Source: a bacterium Ga0077546 (lineage in GTDB: Bacteria > Cyanobacteriota > Vampirovibrionia > Obscuribacterales > Obscuribacteraceae). Taken from it: DNA of 15,941 nucleotides. Within the stretch, counting starts at the first letter, position 1; every line of letters begins with the position of its first letter. The notes beneath the pieces were generated by a model. That model made no database searches, was not told the DNA's origin, and saw only the letters and a program-made list of their open reading frames with translations. The stretch is taken from assembly GCA_001464165.1 (NCBI GenBank), contig LNEX01000371.1:1-15941 (forward strand). The letters run 5' to 3'. Of the stretch, positions 6,930-14,419 are shown one piece after another. A program made the translations under genes and the position numbers.

Positions 6930-8204
6930 ATGAAAGTCAGACCACTAATATTTATTGCGCTGGTTGCTTCGGTCTTGATTGGCAGTGTTCGCACTAGTTT
7001 TAGTGTTTCAGCCCAGGGGAGTGCACCGCCCCTAGCCCCGTCGCGTTTACAACGAAATGCTACTGCTGGGTCTAGTTCTAACTCTGCTTCTGTGTCGAGC
7101 TTCAATGGCTCTGTCTTAAATGGTTCTGTGGTTAATAATAGTACTATTGGTGGTGCCTCTCGTTTGCTGCGTCCGGCTACTCCGCCTTCGCTTAGCAGCT
7201 CTCCTATTAGTGCGCCTAATCCTGTTTCTAGTTTCGCTCCTATATCGAGTTCTAGTCCGGCTGGCAATTCCGGTTCGCTCTTTTCTGCCGCTGAACAGGC
7301 GGCTTTCTCGCAAGTACGACAGTCCACTCCCCTACAACAAGCCTCTCCAGTCATAGCCGCCCCAGGCTCCGTTGGCTCCAGTGCTGCACTTCCTGCCGCT
7401 GACTCTATTTCTCGCTCTAGCAATCAGAGTAAGTTTGATATCGGCCAGGCTTTGCGCTTAGGCGCTCAGGTAGTCAACGCCATCAACGCCAGTTCGAACA
7501 ATAGACCTAGTTCTGTTGCTCCTAGTGCATTACTTAAAAATTCGCTAGCAAAACCGGCATTCGTCAGCAAGTTTGCTCGGCCTCTTACCGCAAGCGAACT
7601 TACGGTGCTTTCAAAGTACGACGTGGTAATTGTTCTGGATAAATCAGGCTCTATGGACGAGCGCGATTGCCCTGGTGGTATGAGCCGCTGGGATTGGTGC
7701 CGAGATCAAATGATGTCGCTTACTGCCCAGATTGGTTCAGTCTTTAAGAATGGCATTACCGTGGCGCTTTATTCATCTGATTACGACATATTCAGAAATG
7801 TTGATCTTGGTTATGTCACTCGCATTTTTGGCGAGAACGCTCCATCGGGCGGAACCTATACGGGTAAAGTGATGGAGGCCGTTTTTGATGACTATTTTGC
7901 CCGTCGGGCAAGCAATCCAGCCACTCGTAAATTGCTTGTACAGGTAGTGACAGACGGTGATCCCAGCGATAAGGGGGCACTAATTGCCGCTATATCTAGA
8001 GCTTCGCAGATGATTAATTCTCCTGGTGAAATCACTGTCAATTTTCTGCAAATTGGTCATGAAGAGGCTGGTGCGCGTACATTGGCAAAGCTCGATACCA
8101 ATATGGCTAGCGAAGGCGCCAAATTTGATATTGTTAGGGTGGAGCCTTTTGCCGCTGTAGAGCGCGAAGGTTTGCCTCGGGCGCTGGCGGATGCCATTAA
8201 TTGA
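6930..8204 (+). CDS. Secreted von Willebrand factor A (vWA) domain protein with Ser-rich linker
   Basis: The protein has three parts. Residues 1-29 are a Sec signal peptide ending in VSAQ. Residues 30 to about 165 are a low-complexity linker rich in Ser, Pro, Ala and Asn. A vWA domain spans about residues 228-424. The metal-binding MIDAS site appears complete: DKSGSM with D237, S239 and S241, a threonine in SGGTYTG (T309 or T311), and D342 in VTDGDPSD. Such domains bind protein partners through a divalent metal. C247 and C257 lie between the DxSxS loop and the next helix and could form a disulfide outside the cytoplasm. Its neighbours are the secreted yellow-like protein upstream and the receiver gene 78 bases downstream, all on the same strand. 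No membrane anchor or sorting signal is seen at the C-terminus, so it is probably periplasmic or extracellular. Confidence 0.88.
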   Translation: MKVRPLIFIALVASVLIGSVRTSFSVSAQGSAPPLAPSRLQRNATAGSSSNSASVSSFNGSVLNGSVVNNSTIGGASRLLRPATPPSLSSSPISAPNPVSSFAPISSSSPAGNSGSLFSAAEQAAFSQVRQSTPLQQASPVIAAPGSVGSSAALPAADSISRSSNQSKFDIGQALRLGAQVVNAINASSNNRPSSVAPSALLKNSLAKPAFVSKFARPLTASELTVLSKYDVVIVLDKSGSMDERDCPGGMSRWDWCRDQMMSLTAQIGSVFKNGITVALYSSDYDIFRNVDLGYVTRIFGENAPSGGTYTGKVMEAVFDDYFARRASNPATRKLLVQVVTDGDPSDKGALIAAISRASQMINSPGEITVNFLQIGHEEAGARTLAKLDTNMASEGAKFDIVRVEPFAAVEREGLPRALADAIN

Positions 8205-8270
8205 TTTGAATGGCAATGGGTCACTTTAGCGTTCGAATGCCTTTAGTCGTGGCATAAAGCTGTATGGTCT

Positions 8271-8274
8271 GAGG
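8271..8274 (+). promoter_or_regulatory. Ribosome binding site for a TTG start
   Basis: GAGG lies eight bases before the TTG at 8283. No upstream ATG gives a receiver-like N-terminus, so this site decides the start. Confidence 0.7.
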
Positions 8275-8282
8275 ACAATTGC

Positions 8283-8726
8283 TTGAAGATAGAAAAAATA
8301 TTCTTGGTCGACGATGACCCAAATATCAGACGTATTGCCGAGATAAGCCTAAAGAAGCTGGGTCCGTGGCAGGTCGAGTTGGCTAGCTCTGGCCGAGAGC
8401 TTTTGGCGATGCTTGAAAAAGATAAACCTGACCTGCTTATTCTTGATGTGATGATGCCAGAAATGGATGGCCCCACTACATTTCAGTCAGTCAAGAACCA
8501 ATTTCCAGGGTTTAAGCAACCGGTAATCTTTATGACCGCTAAGGTTATGTCCCATGAGGTTGACGAGTATTTAGTTTTGGGTGCTGCTGGTGTAATTTGC
8601 AAGCCGTTTAATCCCAAAGATTTAGCAGATGATGTACGCAGAATATGCGCTGAATGGGAAAGTCGCCTGAGCTGTGAAGATGCTGCAGCCGAGAGTTCCG
8701 AATTGCTGGTTGGCTCTGGTGATTAG
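8283..8726 (+). CDS. Stand-alone receiver (CheY-like) response regulator
   Basis: This 147-residue protein is a single receiver domain without an output domain. It shows the full phosphorylation set: D10 and D11 in FLVDDD, phospho-acceptor D55 in ILDVMMPEMDG, T85 in FMTAK and K107 in the CKPF motif. The receiver ends near residue 125, and a short acidic/Ser tail follows. Translation starts at TTG with GAGG eight bases upstream. The gene lies 66 bases before the thioredoxin-like gene and is in the same orientation as the hybrid kinase further down, so it is a likely phosphorelay partner of that kinase. The sequence does not show what it acts on; it could regulate a protein directly or serve as a phosphate sink. 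Confidence 0.92.
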   Translation: MKIEKIFLVDDDPNIRRIAEISLKKLGPWQVELASSGRELLAMLEKDKPDLLILDVMMPEMDGPTTFQSVKNQFPGFKQPVIFMTAKVMSHEVDEYLVLGAAGVICKPFNPKDLADDVRRICAEWESRLSCEDAAAESSELLVGSGD

Positions 8727-8792
8727 TGAATTTTAGTGAGCCGTAGATTCAGGAGACCAGTAAGTTAGCCTGCATTCTGGAGATGCAAGTCA

Positions 8793-9416
8793 ATGTTTAA
8801 TCATAGAGTGATTGAGCAAGCCGACTGCTTGAGTAAGTTTGGTCTTATGAAAGTTGTTCTCTTTTGGGCAGTTTTGGTATTGTGCGGTTATGGCAGTATG
8901 GTTTTTTATTCTACAGCGCCTGCTAAAAGTGCAGTTACTGTGGGCCAGTTCCCTGTAGTCAGTTCTTTATCTAAGAATAGTGGTTTAACCTTGATTGTTT
9001 TCTTGCATCCGCAATGCCCTTGCTCGATTGCAACGGTTAGTGAGCTAAAAGGTTTACTTGCCCACAGCCGTTTGGTAAGCAGACTGAGAGCTTATGCGGT
9101 TGTATCTAAGCCAACTGGCTGTTCTCAGGCTTTTGTTAGTGGTGCTGTGCTTGACTCACTCGTTCAAGTTAAGAATGTGCAAGTGCTGATTGATGATGAC
9201 GATGTCGAATCGCAGCGCTTTGGTGTAAAGACCTCGGGCCAAACACTACTTTTTGATAGTGATGGTAAGTGTTTATTTAGTGGTGGCATTACTGCAGCTA
9301 GAGGGGAAGTTGGTGCCAATGCTGGTGTCGATGCCTTGCGTCAATATATTACTGGTGGTCGTGGCTTGCTCAACAAGACACCGGTGTTTGGCTGCTCACT
9401 GGAGTCGAGTAAGTGA
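8793..9416 (+). CDS. Membrane-anchored thioredoxin-like protein with CPC motif (RedB-like)
   Basis: The protein has one N-terminal hydrophobic segment (about residues 19-40), probably an uncleaved signal anchor that places the rest outside the cytoplasm. A thioredoxin-like domain follows. The active-site region is FLHPQCPC (70-77), so the two cysteines are C75 and C77, a CxC pair and not the usual CxxC. Other strong motifs are GVKTSGQTLLFD (144-155), GGITAARG (164-171) and a C-terminal TPVFGC with C201. From memory this set matches proteins annotated as RedB, whose function is not firmly known. The start uses GGAG at 8779-8782, ten bases from the ATG; an alternative ATG at 8847 would shorten the cytoplasmic stub. 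The stop codon overlaps the kinase start (GTGA), so the two are translationally coupled. Confidence 0.85.
   Translation: MFNHRVIEQADCLSKFGLMKVVLFWAVLVLCGYGSMVFYSTAPAKSAVTVGQFPVVSSLSKNSGLTLIVFLHPQCPCSIATVSELKGLLAHSRLVSRLRAYAVVSKPTGCSQAFVSGAVLDSLVQVKNVQVLIDDDDVESQRFGVKTSGQTLLFDSDGKCLFSGGITAARGEVGANAGVDALRQYITGGRGLLNKTPVFGCSLESSK
9401..9404 (+). promoter_or_regulatory. Ribosome binding site of the hybrid kinase inside the thioredoxin-like gene
   Basis: GGAG lies eight bases before the GTG start at 9413, within the last codons of the upstream gene. Together with the 4-base overlap this indicates coupled translation. Confidence 0.75.
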
Positions 9417-12340
9417 ACACAACTAAGAATGAGGCAGGAAAGAGCTTTGACTGGAGTGATCGCAGCGCCATAGTTCCGAACTCGCCGTTAGCAGAGAAGA
9501 TCTACAAGCAAGAGCGTCTCTCTATCTGTCAGCAAACCGACAGAATGTTCGGATGGCTGATGATATTGCAATGGCTGGCCAGCTTGCTGGTTGCAATCAT
9601 TGTGTCACCCTATAGCTGGGCTGGTCGTGATTCGTTTATTCATCCCCACATTTATTTCGTCACAGTTTTAGGCTCGCTTATTACTGTTTTTCCTGTTTAT
9701 TTGGCTTTCAGGCATGCAGGTGAACCAGTCACCCGATTTGTTATGGCTGTCTGCCAGATGATTTATTCCGGTATGCTCATTCACCTAACCGGTGGCCGCA
9801 TTGAATCGCACTTCCATATTTTTGGCTCACTGGCTTTTCTTTCCTTCTATCGTGACTGGCGCGTGCTGGCATTGGCCTCATTGGTGACTCTTGTTGATCA
9901 TGCTCTTCGAGGAATTTATATACCAGAGTCTATTTATGGAGTGGCTCTAGCTAGCCCCTGGCGCACTGTTGAGCACGTCTGGTGGGTAATCTTTGAAGAT
10001 CTGTTTTTAATTAGTGCTGGATACCAAAGTTTGAGCGCTATGATGGCGAACGCTAATAAACAGGCCGAGCTAGAAGTCACTCGTTCTAAAGTTGAAGAGC
10101 TAGTAAACGAAAGAACGGGTCAGCTCGACGCCAGCGAGAATCGCTATCGTGTGCTCTGCGAAACCGCTCCCCTTGGTATTTTTCAGGCTACAGGGGATGG
10201 CCAATGCATCTACATCAATACGCGTTTTGCCGAAATTTTTGGTCTGACCTACGAAGAGGCCCTAAGAGATGGCTGGAGCCACACTGTTCCCTCGGACCAA
10301 TTAGAGTTTGTCGGATCGGCCTGGCTAGCAGCCGTTAGTGGAAGTGGTATATTTGACTTGCAGTTTAAAATTAATAGCGAGAAGCCCTGCTGGGTACATA
10401 GCAAGGCCTCGCGGGTGGTGGCAGCTAAGGATGGTGTCGAAACCTATGTTGGTACTGTTGAAGATGTTACTGAAAGGGTTCTGGCAGAGCAAGCAAGGGC
10501 GGAGCGAGCGCTAGTACAAGCGCGACTGGCTTCGATTGTTGAATATTCGAATGATGCCATTGTCGGTAAATCACTTCAGGGCGTGATTTCTTCGTGGAAT
10601 CCGGCTGCCGATAGACTGTTCGGCTGGTCAAGCGAGGAGATGATTGGGCATACAATTGCTAGCCTTCTTCCGGATGACAAAAGAGAAGAAGATGCTGCTA
10701 TGTTGAGTCGCATTTTGTCTGGAGAGAAGGTTGGAGAGTTTGAAACCACAAGGCTTTGCAAAGATGGTCGCGCTATTGATGTGGCTTTAACCTGTTCACT
10801 CATGCTCGATAACCAAGGGCAGGCGATTGGAGTCTCGATAATATATCGAGATATATCTCATCGCAAAGAAGTAGAGAAGCGACTGAGTGAATTTTATTCG
10901 ACTATTTCACACGAACTGAGAAGTCCACTGACGTCCATTCGTGGTGCTCTCAGTTTGATTGACGACAAGATCATTGAGATGGGTTCAGATGAGTGCTACG
11001 AGATGATTGGCGTGGCTCGCAGCAGTTCAGAACGCTTGGTGCGCTTGATCAACGACATTCTTGATATAAAGAAAATTGAGGCAGGTAAATTAGAACTAAA
11101 GCTTGAAAAAATTGATGCTGCGACTCTAGTATCGAGAGCTGTAGCTGGTATGGAAGGTTTGGCTCGGGCCCATAATATTCAACTTATTCAAGACACTGTG
11201 TTTAGTGCACCAGTTAAGGTTGATATAGATAGAATTATTCAAGTATTGACCAATTTGATTTCGAATGCAATTAAGTTTAGTAGCGATGGTGGTTGCGTGA
11301 TAGTCGGATTAAACCTGCAGCCTGATGCTCATTTGCGCTTTAGTATTGCCGACCAGGGTGCTGGAATTCCGGTTCATTTGCAGTCAAAGTTGTTTCAGCG
11401 GTTTCAACAAGTTGATTCATCCGATACTAGACCTAAGGAAGGCACTGGCTTAGGCCTAGCTCTTTCTAAAGCAATTGTAGAAGAGCACAAGGGCTTGATT
11501 GGGGTCTATAGCTCGACTTCTACAGGAAGTACCTTCTGGTTTGACCTCCCAATAGTTGATGCTGAAGTAAAGGTATCTTTATTGCCACAGCTTGGTGCTT
11601 CAGCAATTTTGCTGGTTGAGGATGACGATAATATTGCCCAGTTTATGCGTCTCTCGTTGCTTAAGCATGGCTATCAAATTTTGCGCGTAGCCACAATAGC
11701 CGCTGCAATTGATGTACTTTCGCGCTCGCGACCGGGCCTAATTTTGCTTGATCTGAATTTGCCCGACGGCAATGGTTTAGATATTTTGCAGTATCTAAAG
11801 GAAGAGTTTCCTGATGATGCTGTTCCTGTAATAGTGACAACTGGCATTGCTTGCGACAAAGTTTCATTGGCTTATCCGGTTGTGCTTGATTGCTTCTTTA
11901 AGCCCTTTGAAATGAGCCTATTGCTCAAGTCGGTAGAGAAGGCCATACATATTGGACCTTCTCGCCGCATTCTATTAGTAGAAGATGATCAAGCAACCCG
12001 TTCAGTCATAGCCAAACAACTGGCAGCAATTGGGGCCACTTGCATGGAAGCTAGCAACGGTCTTGAAGCCCTCACTGTAGTTGAGTCGTTCGTTCCTGAT
12101 TTAATTATTCTTGACGTAGGACTGCCTAAATTAGATGGTTTTGAGGTAATCAGTGTATTGCAAAAAGGGCCGTTTGCGCTTGTGCCATTGCTTGTCTATT
12201 CGGCTCAGGAACTAACAGAGAGCGATCGGGGTAAACTTAGTCTTGGTCTCACTCGCTATCTTGATAAAGGGCGAATTTCTCCAGAAGAGTTTATTGCTAG
12301 TGTCCAAGAACTTTTAGGACAACTCAAAGTTGGCAGTTAA
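9413..12340 (+). CDS. Membrane hybrid histidine kinase: His-rich TM sensor, two PAS, HisKA, HATPase, two receivers
   Basis: This 975-residue kinase starts with GTG. An integral membrane input domain at about residues 45-205 has roughly five or six hydrophobic helices and many histidines: H77, H79, H124, H133, H135, H163 and H188. The SHFHIFG and YRDWR stretches (132-150) are its hallmark. A coiled-coil linker (about 212-242) leads to two PAS domains (about 242-355 and 370-485). HisKA carries the phosphorylated H500 in SHELRSP. The ATPase domain has N614/N618, DQGAGI (647-652) and GTGLGL (677-682). Two receivers follow, with phospho-acceptors D780 (K830 in FFKPF) and D901 (K952). There is no Hpt domain, no periplasmic loop of any size and no DNA-binding output. 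It is translationally coupled to the thioredoxin-like gene, and its 3' end overlaps that of glpK by 17 bases. Confidence 0.95.
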   Translation: MNTTKNEAGKSFDWSDRSAIVPNSPLAEKIYKQERLSICQQTDRMFGWLMILQWLASLLVAIIVSPYSWAGRDSFIHPHIYFVTVLGSLITVFPVYLAFRHAGEPVTRFVMAVCQMIYSGMLIHLTGGRIESHFHIFGSLAFLSFYRDWRVLALASLVTLVDHALRGIYIPESIYGVALASPWRTVEHVWWVIFEDLFLISAGYQSLSAMMANANKQAELEVTRSKVEELVNERTGQLDASENRYRVLCETAPLGIFQATGDGQCIYINTRFAEIFGLTYEEALRDGWSHTVPSDQLEFVGSAWLAAVSGSGIFDLQFKINSEKPCWVHSKASRVVAAKDGVETYVGTVEDVTERVLAEQARAERALVQARLASIVEYSNDAIVGKSLQGVISSWNPAADRLFGWSSEEMIGHTIASLLPDDKREEDAAMLSRILSGEKVGEFETTRLCKDGRAIDVALTCSLMLDNQGQAIGVSIIYRDISHRKEVEKRLSEFYSTISHELRSPLTSIRGALSLIDDKIIEMGSDECYEMIGVARSSSERLVRLINDILDIKKIEAGKLELKLEKIDAATLVSRAVAGMEGLARAHNIQLIQDTVFSAPVKVDIDRIIQVLTNLISNAIKFSSDGGCVIVGLNLQPDAHLRFSIADQGAGIPVHLQSKLFQRFQQVDSSDTRPKEGTGLGLALSKAIVEEHKGLIGVYSSTSTGSTFWFDLPIVDAEVKVSLLPQLGASAILLVEDDDNIAQFMRLSLLKHGYQILRVATIAAAIDVLSRSRPGLILLDLNLPDGNGLDILQYLKEEFPDDAVPVIVTTGIACDKVSLAYPVVLDCFFKPFEMSLLLKSVEKAIHIGPSRRILLVEDDQATRSVIAKQLAAIGATCMEASNGLEALTVVESFVPDLIILDVGLPKLDGFEVISVLQKGPFALVPLLVYSAQELTESDRGKLSLGLTRYLDKGRISPEEFIASVQELLGQLKVGS

Positions 12341-13817
12341 TGTTACTTTGAGCGCAAGCAAAGGCACCATCGAGAGCGGCCTGCCATCCAGCATAGTCTT
12401 GTTTGCGATCGGCCGAGGGAGTCAGGGCTTGATCGCTTTGCCAGCCTGATAGAAACTCTTTCTTGGTTTTGATCAAACCGTTTTTTAAAGCTGCCATAGC
12501 CGCGACACCCCAGGCTGTTGATTCGGCTTGAGTGGCGCGTAGAACGGGCACCCCGATGATATCGGCTTGAAATTGCAGCATAAAATTGTTTTGTGTGGCG
12601 CCGCCGTCAACTCGCAATTCTTTGACCGTGATACCATTCTTCTTCATATCTTCGACAACATCGCCTACCTGATAGGCCATAGCCTCAAGAGCTGCCCTAA
12701 CGAGGTGTGCTCTGGTGGAACCCCTAGTTAAGCCAACAATGGTGCCACGCACGTCTGAGTTCCACCACGGTGAGCCTAGGCCAACAAGTGCTGGTACGAA
12801 ATAGACACCTTCGTTAGAATCGAGTGAGACGGCCATTTCTTCAGTGTCTCTGCTCGATTCTATGATGCCGAGTCCGTCGCGCAGCCATTGAATGGCAGCT
12901 CCTGCGACAAATATGGCTCCTTCAAAAGCGTAAATTGGGTCTTTGCCTTCTTGTTGCCAGCCGACGGTGGTTAGCAGTCCACCGGCGAACCTTGGCTTGC
13001 TGCCAATGTTCGCAAGGAGAAATCCGCCGGTGCCATAAGTGCATTTTGCCATACCTTCCTCTAGGCATGCTTGACCAAAAAGTGCTGCTTGCTGGTCACC
13101 CATTACTGCTGATATCGGTGCCGTGAAGCCTAGCAAATCAGCTCTAGTAGTGCCGAAATTGGCGTCGGATGGAAGAACCAGTGGGAGGACTTCTGATGGC
13201 ACGTTGACAAGTTTGAGTAGTTCGTCGTCCCAGGTCATGGTGTTGATATTAAAGAGCATGGTGCGAGATGCATTACTGCCTTCGGTGGCATGGGTTTTCT
13301 CTTCTGTTAAGTTCCATATGAGCCAGCTATCGATTGTGCCGAAGCAGAGTTTGCCGGCTTCAGCTTTGTCTCTGGCGCCAGGTACCTGATCGAGTATCCA
13401 GGCTACTTTTGGTCCTGAAAAATAGGCATCAGGCACGAGGCCTGTTTTGTTGCGGAAAATTTCTTTGTGTTTTTTTAGTTCATCAGCTATTTCTTGGGTG
13501 CGGCGGCACTGCCAGACTATGGCATTGTGAATTGGTTTGCCGGTTTCTTTATCCCAGACAACAGTGGTCTCGCGTTGGTTGGTGATGCTGACACAAGCTA
13601 TTTCACTGCCGCTAATGTGGGCATTGCTGATAGCCAGCTTTATGCACTCAATTTGCGTTGAGAGTATTTCGCTGGCGTCGTGTTCTACCCAGCTGGGGCG
13701 CGGAAAATATTGCTTGAATTCTTTTTGGCCTAGCCCAATGCTTTTGCCTTCTTTGTCGAAGACGATTGCTCGGCAACTAGTGGTGCCTTGATCGATGCTG
13801 AGAACATACTTTTTCAT
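12324..13817 (-). CDS. glpK: Glycerol kinase
   Basis: This FGGY-family kinase phosphorylates glycerol with ATP to glycerol-3-phosphate in the cytoplasm. Numbered from the ATG at 13817 (497 residues, the normal length), the N-terminal phosphate loop is DQGTTS (9-14). The expected glycerol-binding residues are R82 and E83 in NQRETT, Y132 in DAYFSGPK and D241 in MGDQQAALFGQ. The frame opens as far as 13856, but AGGGG seven bases before 13817 and the family N-terminus decide for 13817. The His-containing loop that PEP-dependent HPr phosphorylates in Firmicutes enzymes seems absent before the TAPIS segment (232-236). No glpF or glpD gene is in view. It is the last gene of a minus-strand run behind two secreted proteins, and its 3' end overlaps the hybrid kinase gene by 17 bases. 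Confidence 0.97.
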   Translation of the reverse strand: MKKYVLSIDQGTTSCRAIVFDKEGKSIGLGQKEFKQYFPRPSWVEHDASEILSTQIECIKLAISNAHISGSEIACVSITNQRETTVVWDKETGKPIHNAIVWQCRRTQEIADELKKHKEIFRNKTGLVPDAYFSGPKVAWILDQVPGARDKAEAGKLCFGTIDSWLIWNLTEEKTHATEGSNASRTMLFNINTMTWDDELLKLVNVPSEVLPLVLPSDANFGTTRADLLGFTAPISAVMGDQQAALFGQACLEEGMAKCTYGTGGFLLANIGSKPRFAGGLLTTVGWQQEGKDPIYAFEGAIFVAGAAIQWLRDGLGIIESSRDTEEMAVSLDSNEGVYFVPALVGLGSPWWNSDVRGTIVGLTRGSTRAHLVRAALEAMAYQVGDVVEDMKKNGITVKELRVDGGATQNNFMLQFQADIIGVPVLRATQAESTAWGVAAMAALKNGLIKTKKEFLSGWQSDQALTPSADRKQDYAGWQAALDGAFACAQSNINCQL

Positions 13818-13824
13818 TTCATCG

Positions 13825-13829
13825 CCCCT
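13825..13829 (-). promoter_or_regulatory. Ribosome binding site deciding the glpK start
   Basis: AGGGG on the minus strand lies seven bases before the ATG at 13817. The longer frame start at 13856 has no such site and would add 13 residues not typical of the family. Confidence 0.75.
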
Positions 13830-13856
13830 AGTTTGGTCTTGGTTTATTTTCGTCAT

Positions 13857-14396
13857 TTAATTTGCTAACTGGTAGTTGCGCCAGAAAATTATAGAGGCAC
13901 GTTCTATAAGTTCGTTTATTCTCTTGGGGTAGTGTCCAGTCATGGTCGCTCGCATCTTTAACGTATAAAGTGGACTGCTAACTTTTTTGATAATGGGCCG
14001 CACAGTTAGAATCAGTTGGTAGTCGTGTTTGGCTAAGGGGGAGAGAGTCAGCAAGAGCAGATGAGTGGCCCTTTGGGAATCAATCTCAACTTGGCAAGAC
14101 TGTGCGCGCTTGCTCAGTATATTGCATAGGCTTGTCGCGGTTATGCTTTTGTCATTGCTAACGCTTAGGCTTGGAGGTAGTGGGCTGACCCCGATAGCCA
14201 TTGTCTTTATCCCGTGCAGGCTTAGTATTTCGCGGTGCGAAGCTAGATGTGTCGCTGCTATGATTTCTTGCCTAGTTAATTCAGAATTTTTTGCACTTTC
14301 TGCCCAAGCAACCTGTGGTATCAGTATTAAGGAAAGCAGCAAGCGATAAGCTTGCTGCTTGATTAACCATATGGCTTCTGAGCTTTTGTCTCGCAA
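13857..14396 (-). CDS. Secreted protein of unknown family (second of an adjacent pair)
   Basis: I do not recognise a family for this 179-residue protein. A signal peptide is clear: hydrophobic core at about residues 18-29 and a cleavage site after VAWA near residue 32. The mature part alternates predicted helices and strands: a helix near 40-58, a GIKTMAIGV strand (62-70), a helix around 86-97, a hydrophobic strand THLLLLTLS (111-119), another near 126-133, and a last helix ending in FWRNYQLAN. C91 and C101 could pair. The proposed start is TTG at 14396 with AAAGG nine bases upstream, so the start is less certain than the frame. It lies 23 bases after the preceding gene and 39 before glpK, all on the same strand. 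Its layout resembles the upstream neighbour, which suggests a diverged duplicate. Confidence 0.65.
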   Translation of the reverse strand: MRDKSSEAIWLIKQQAYRLLLSLILIPQVAWAESAKNSELTRQEIIAATHLASHREILSLHGIKTMAIGVSPLPPSLSVSNDKSITATSLCNILSKRAQSCQVEIDSQRATHLLLLTLSPLAKHDYQLILTVRPIIKKVSSPLYTLKMRATMTGHYPKRINELIERASIIFWRNYQLAN

Positions 14397-14419
14397 GAGA
14401 TTTTGCCTTTAGACTTTGT

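Noticed and set aside
6923..7423. A 166-residue open frame antisense to the vWA gene, rich in Glu, Ala and Leu.
   Set aside because: It mirrors the low-complexity Ser-rich linker codons of the real gene and has no motif of its own.
10833..10859. Overlapping palindromes in the kinase gene: TCTCGAT/ATCGAGA arms around five bases, and the perfect palindrome GAGATATATCTC.
   Set aside because: They fall on the codons of a common PAS-end motif (IIYRDISHRK), so codon choice explains them; an operator in mid-gene is unlikely.
13818..13856. N-terminal extension of glycerol kinase to 13856.
   Set aside because: AGGGG at the right distance and the normal N-terminus both point to 13817.
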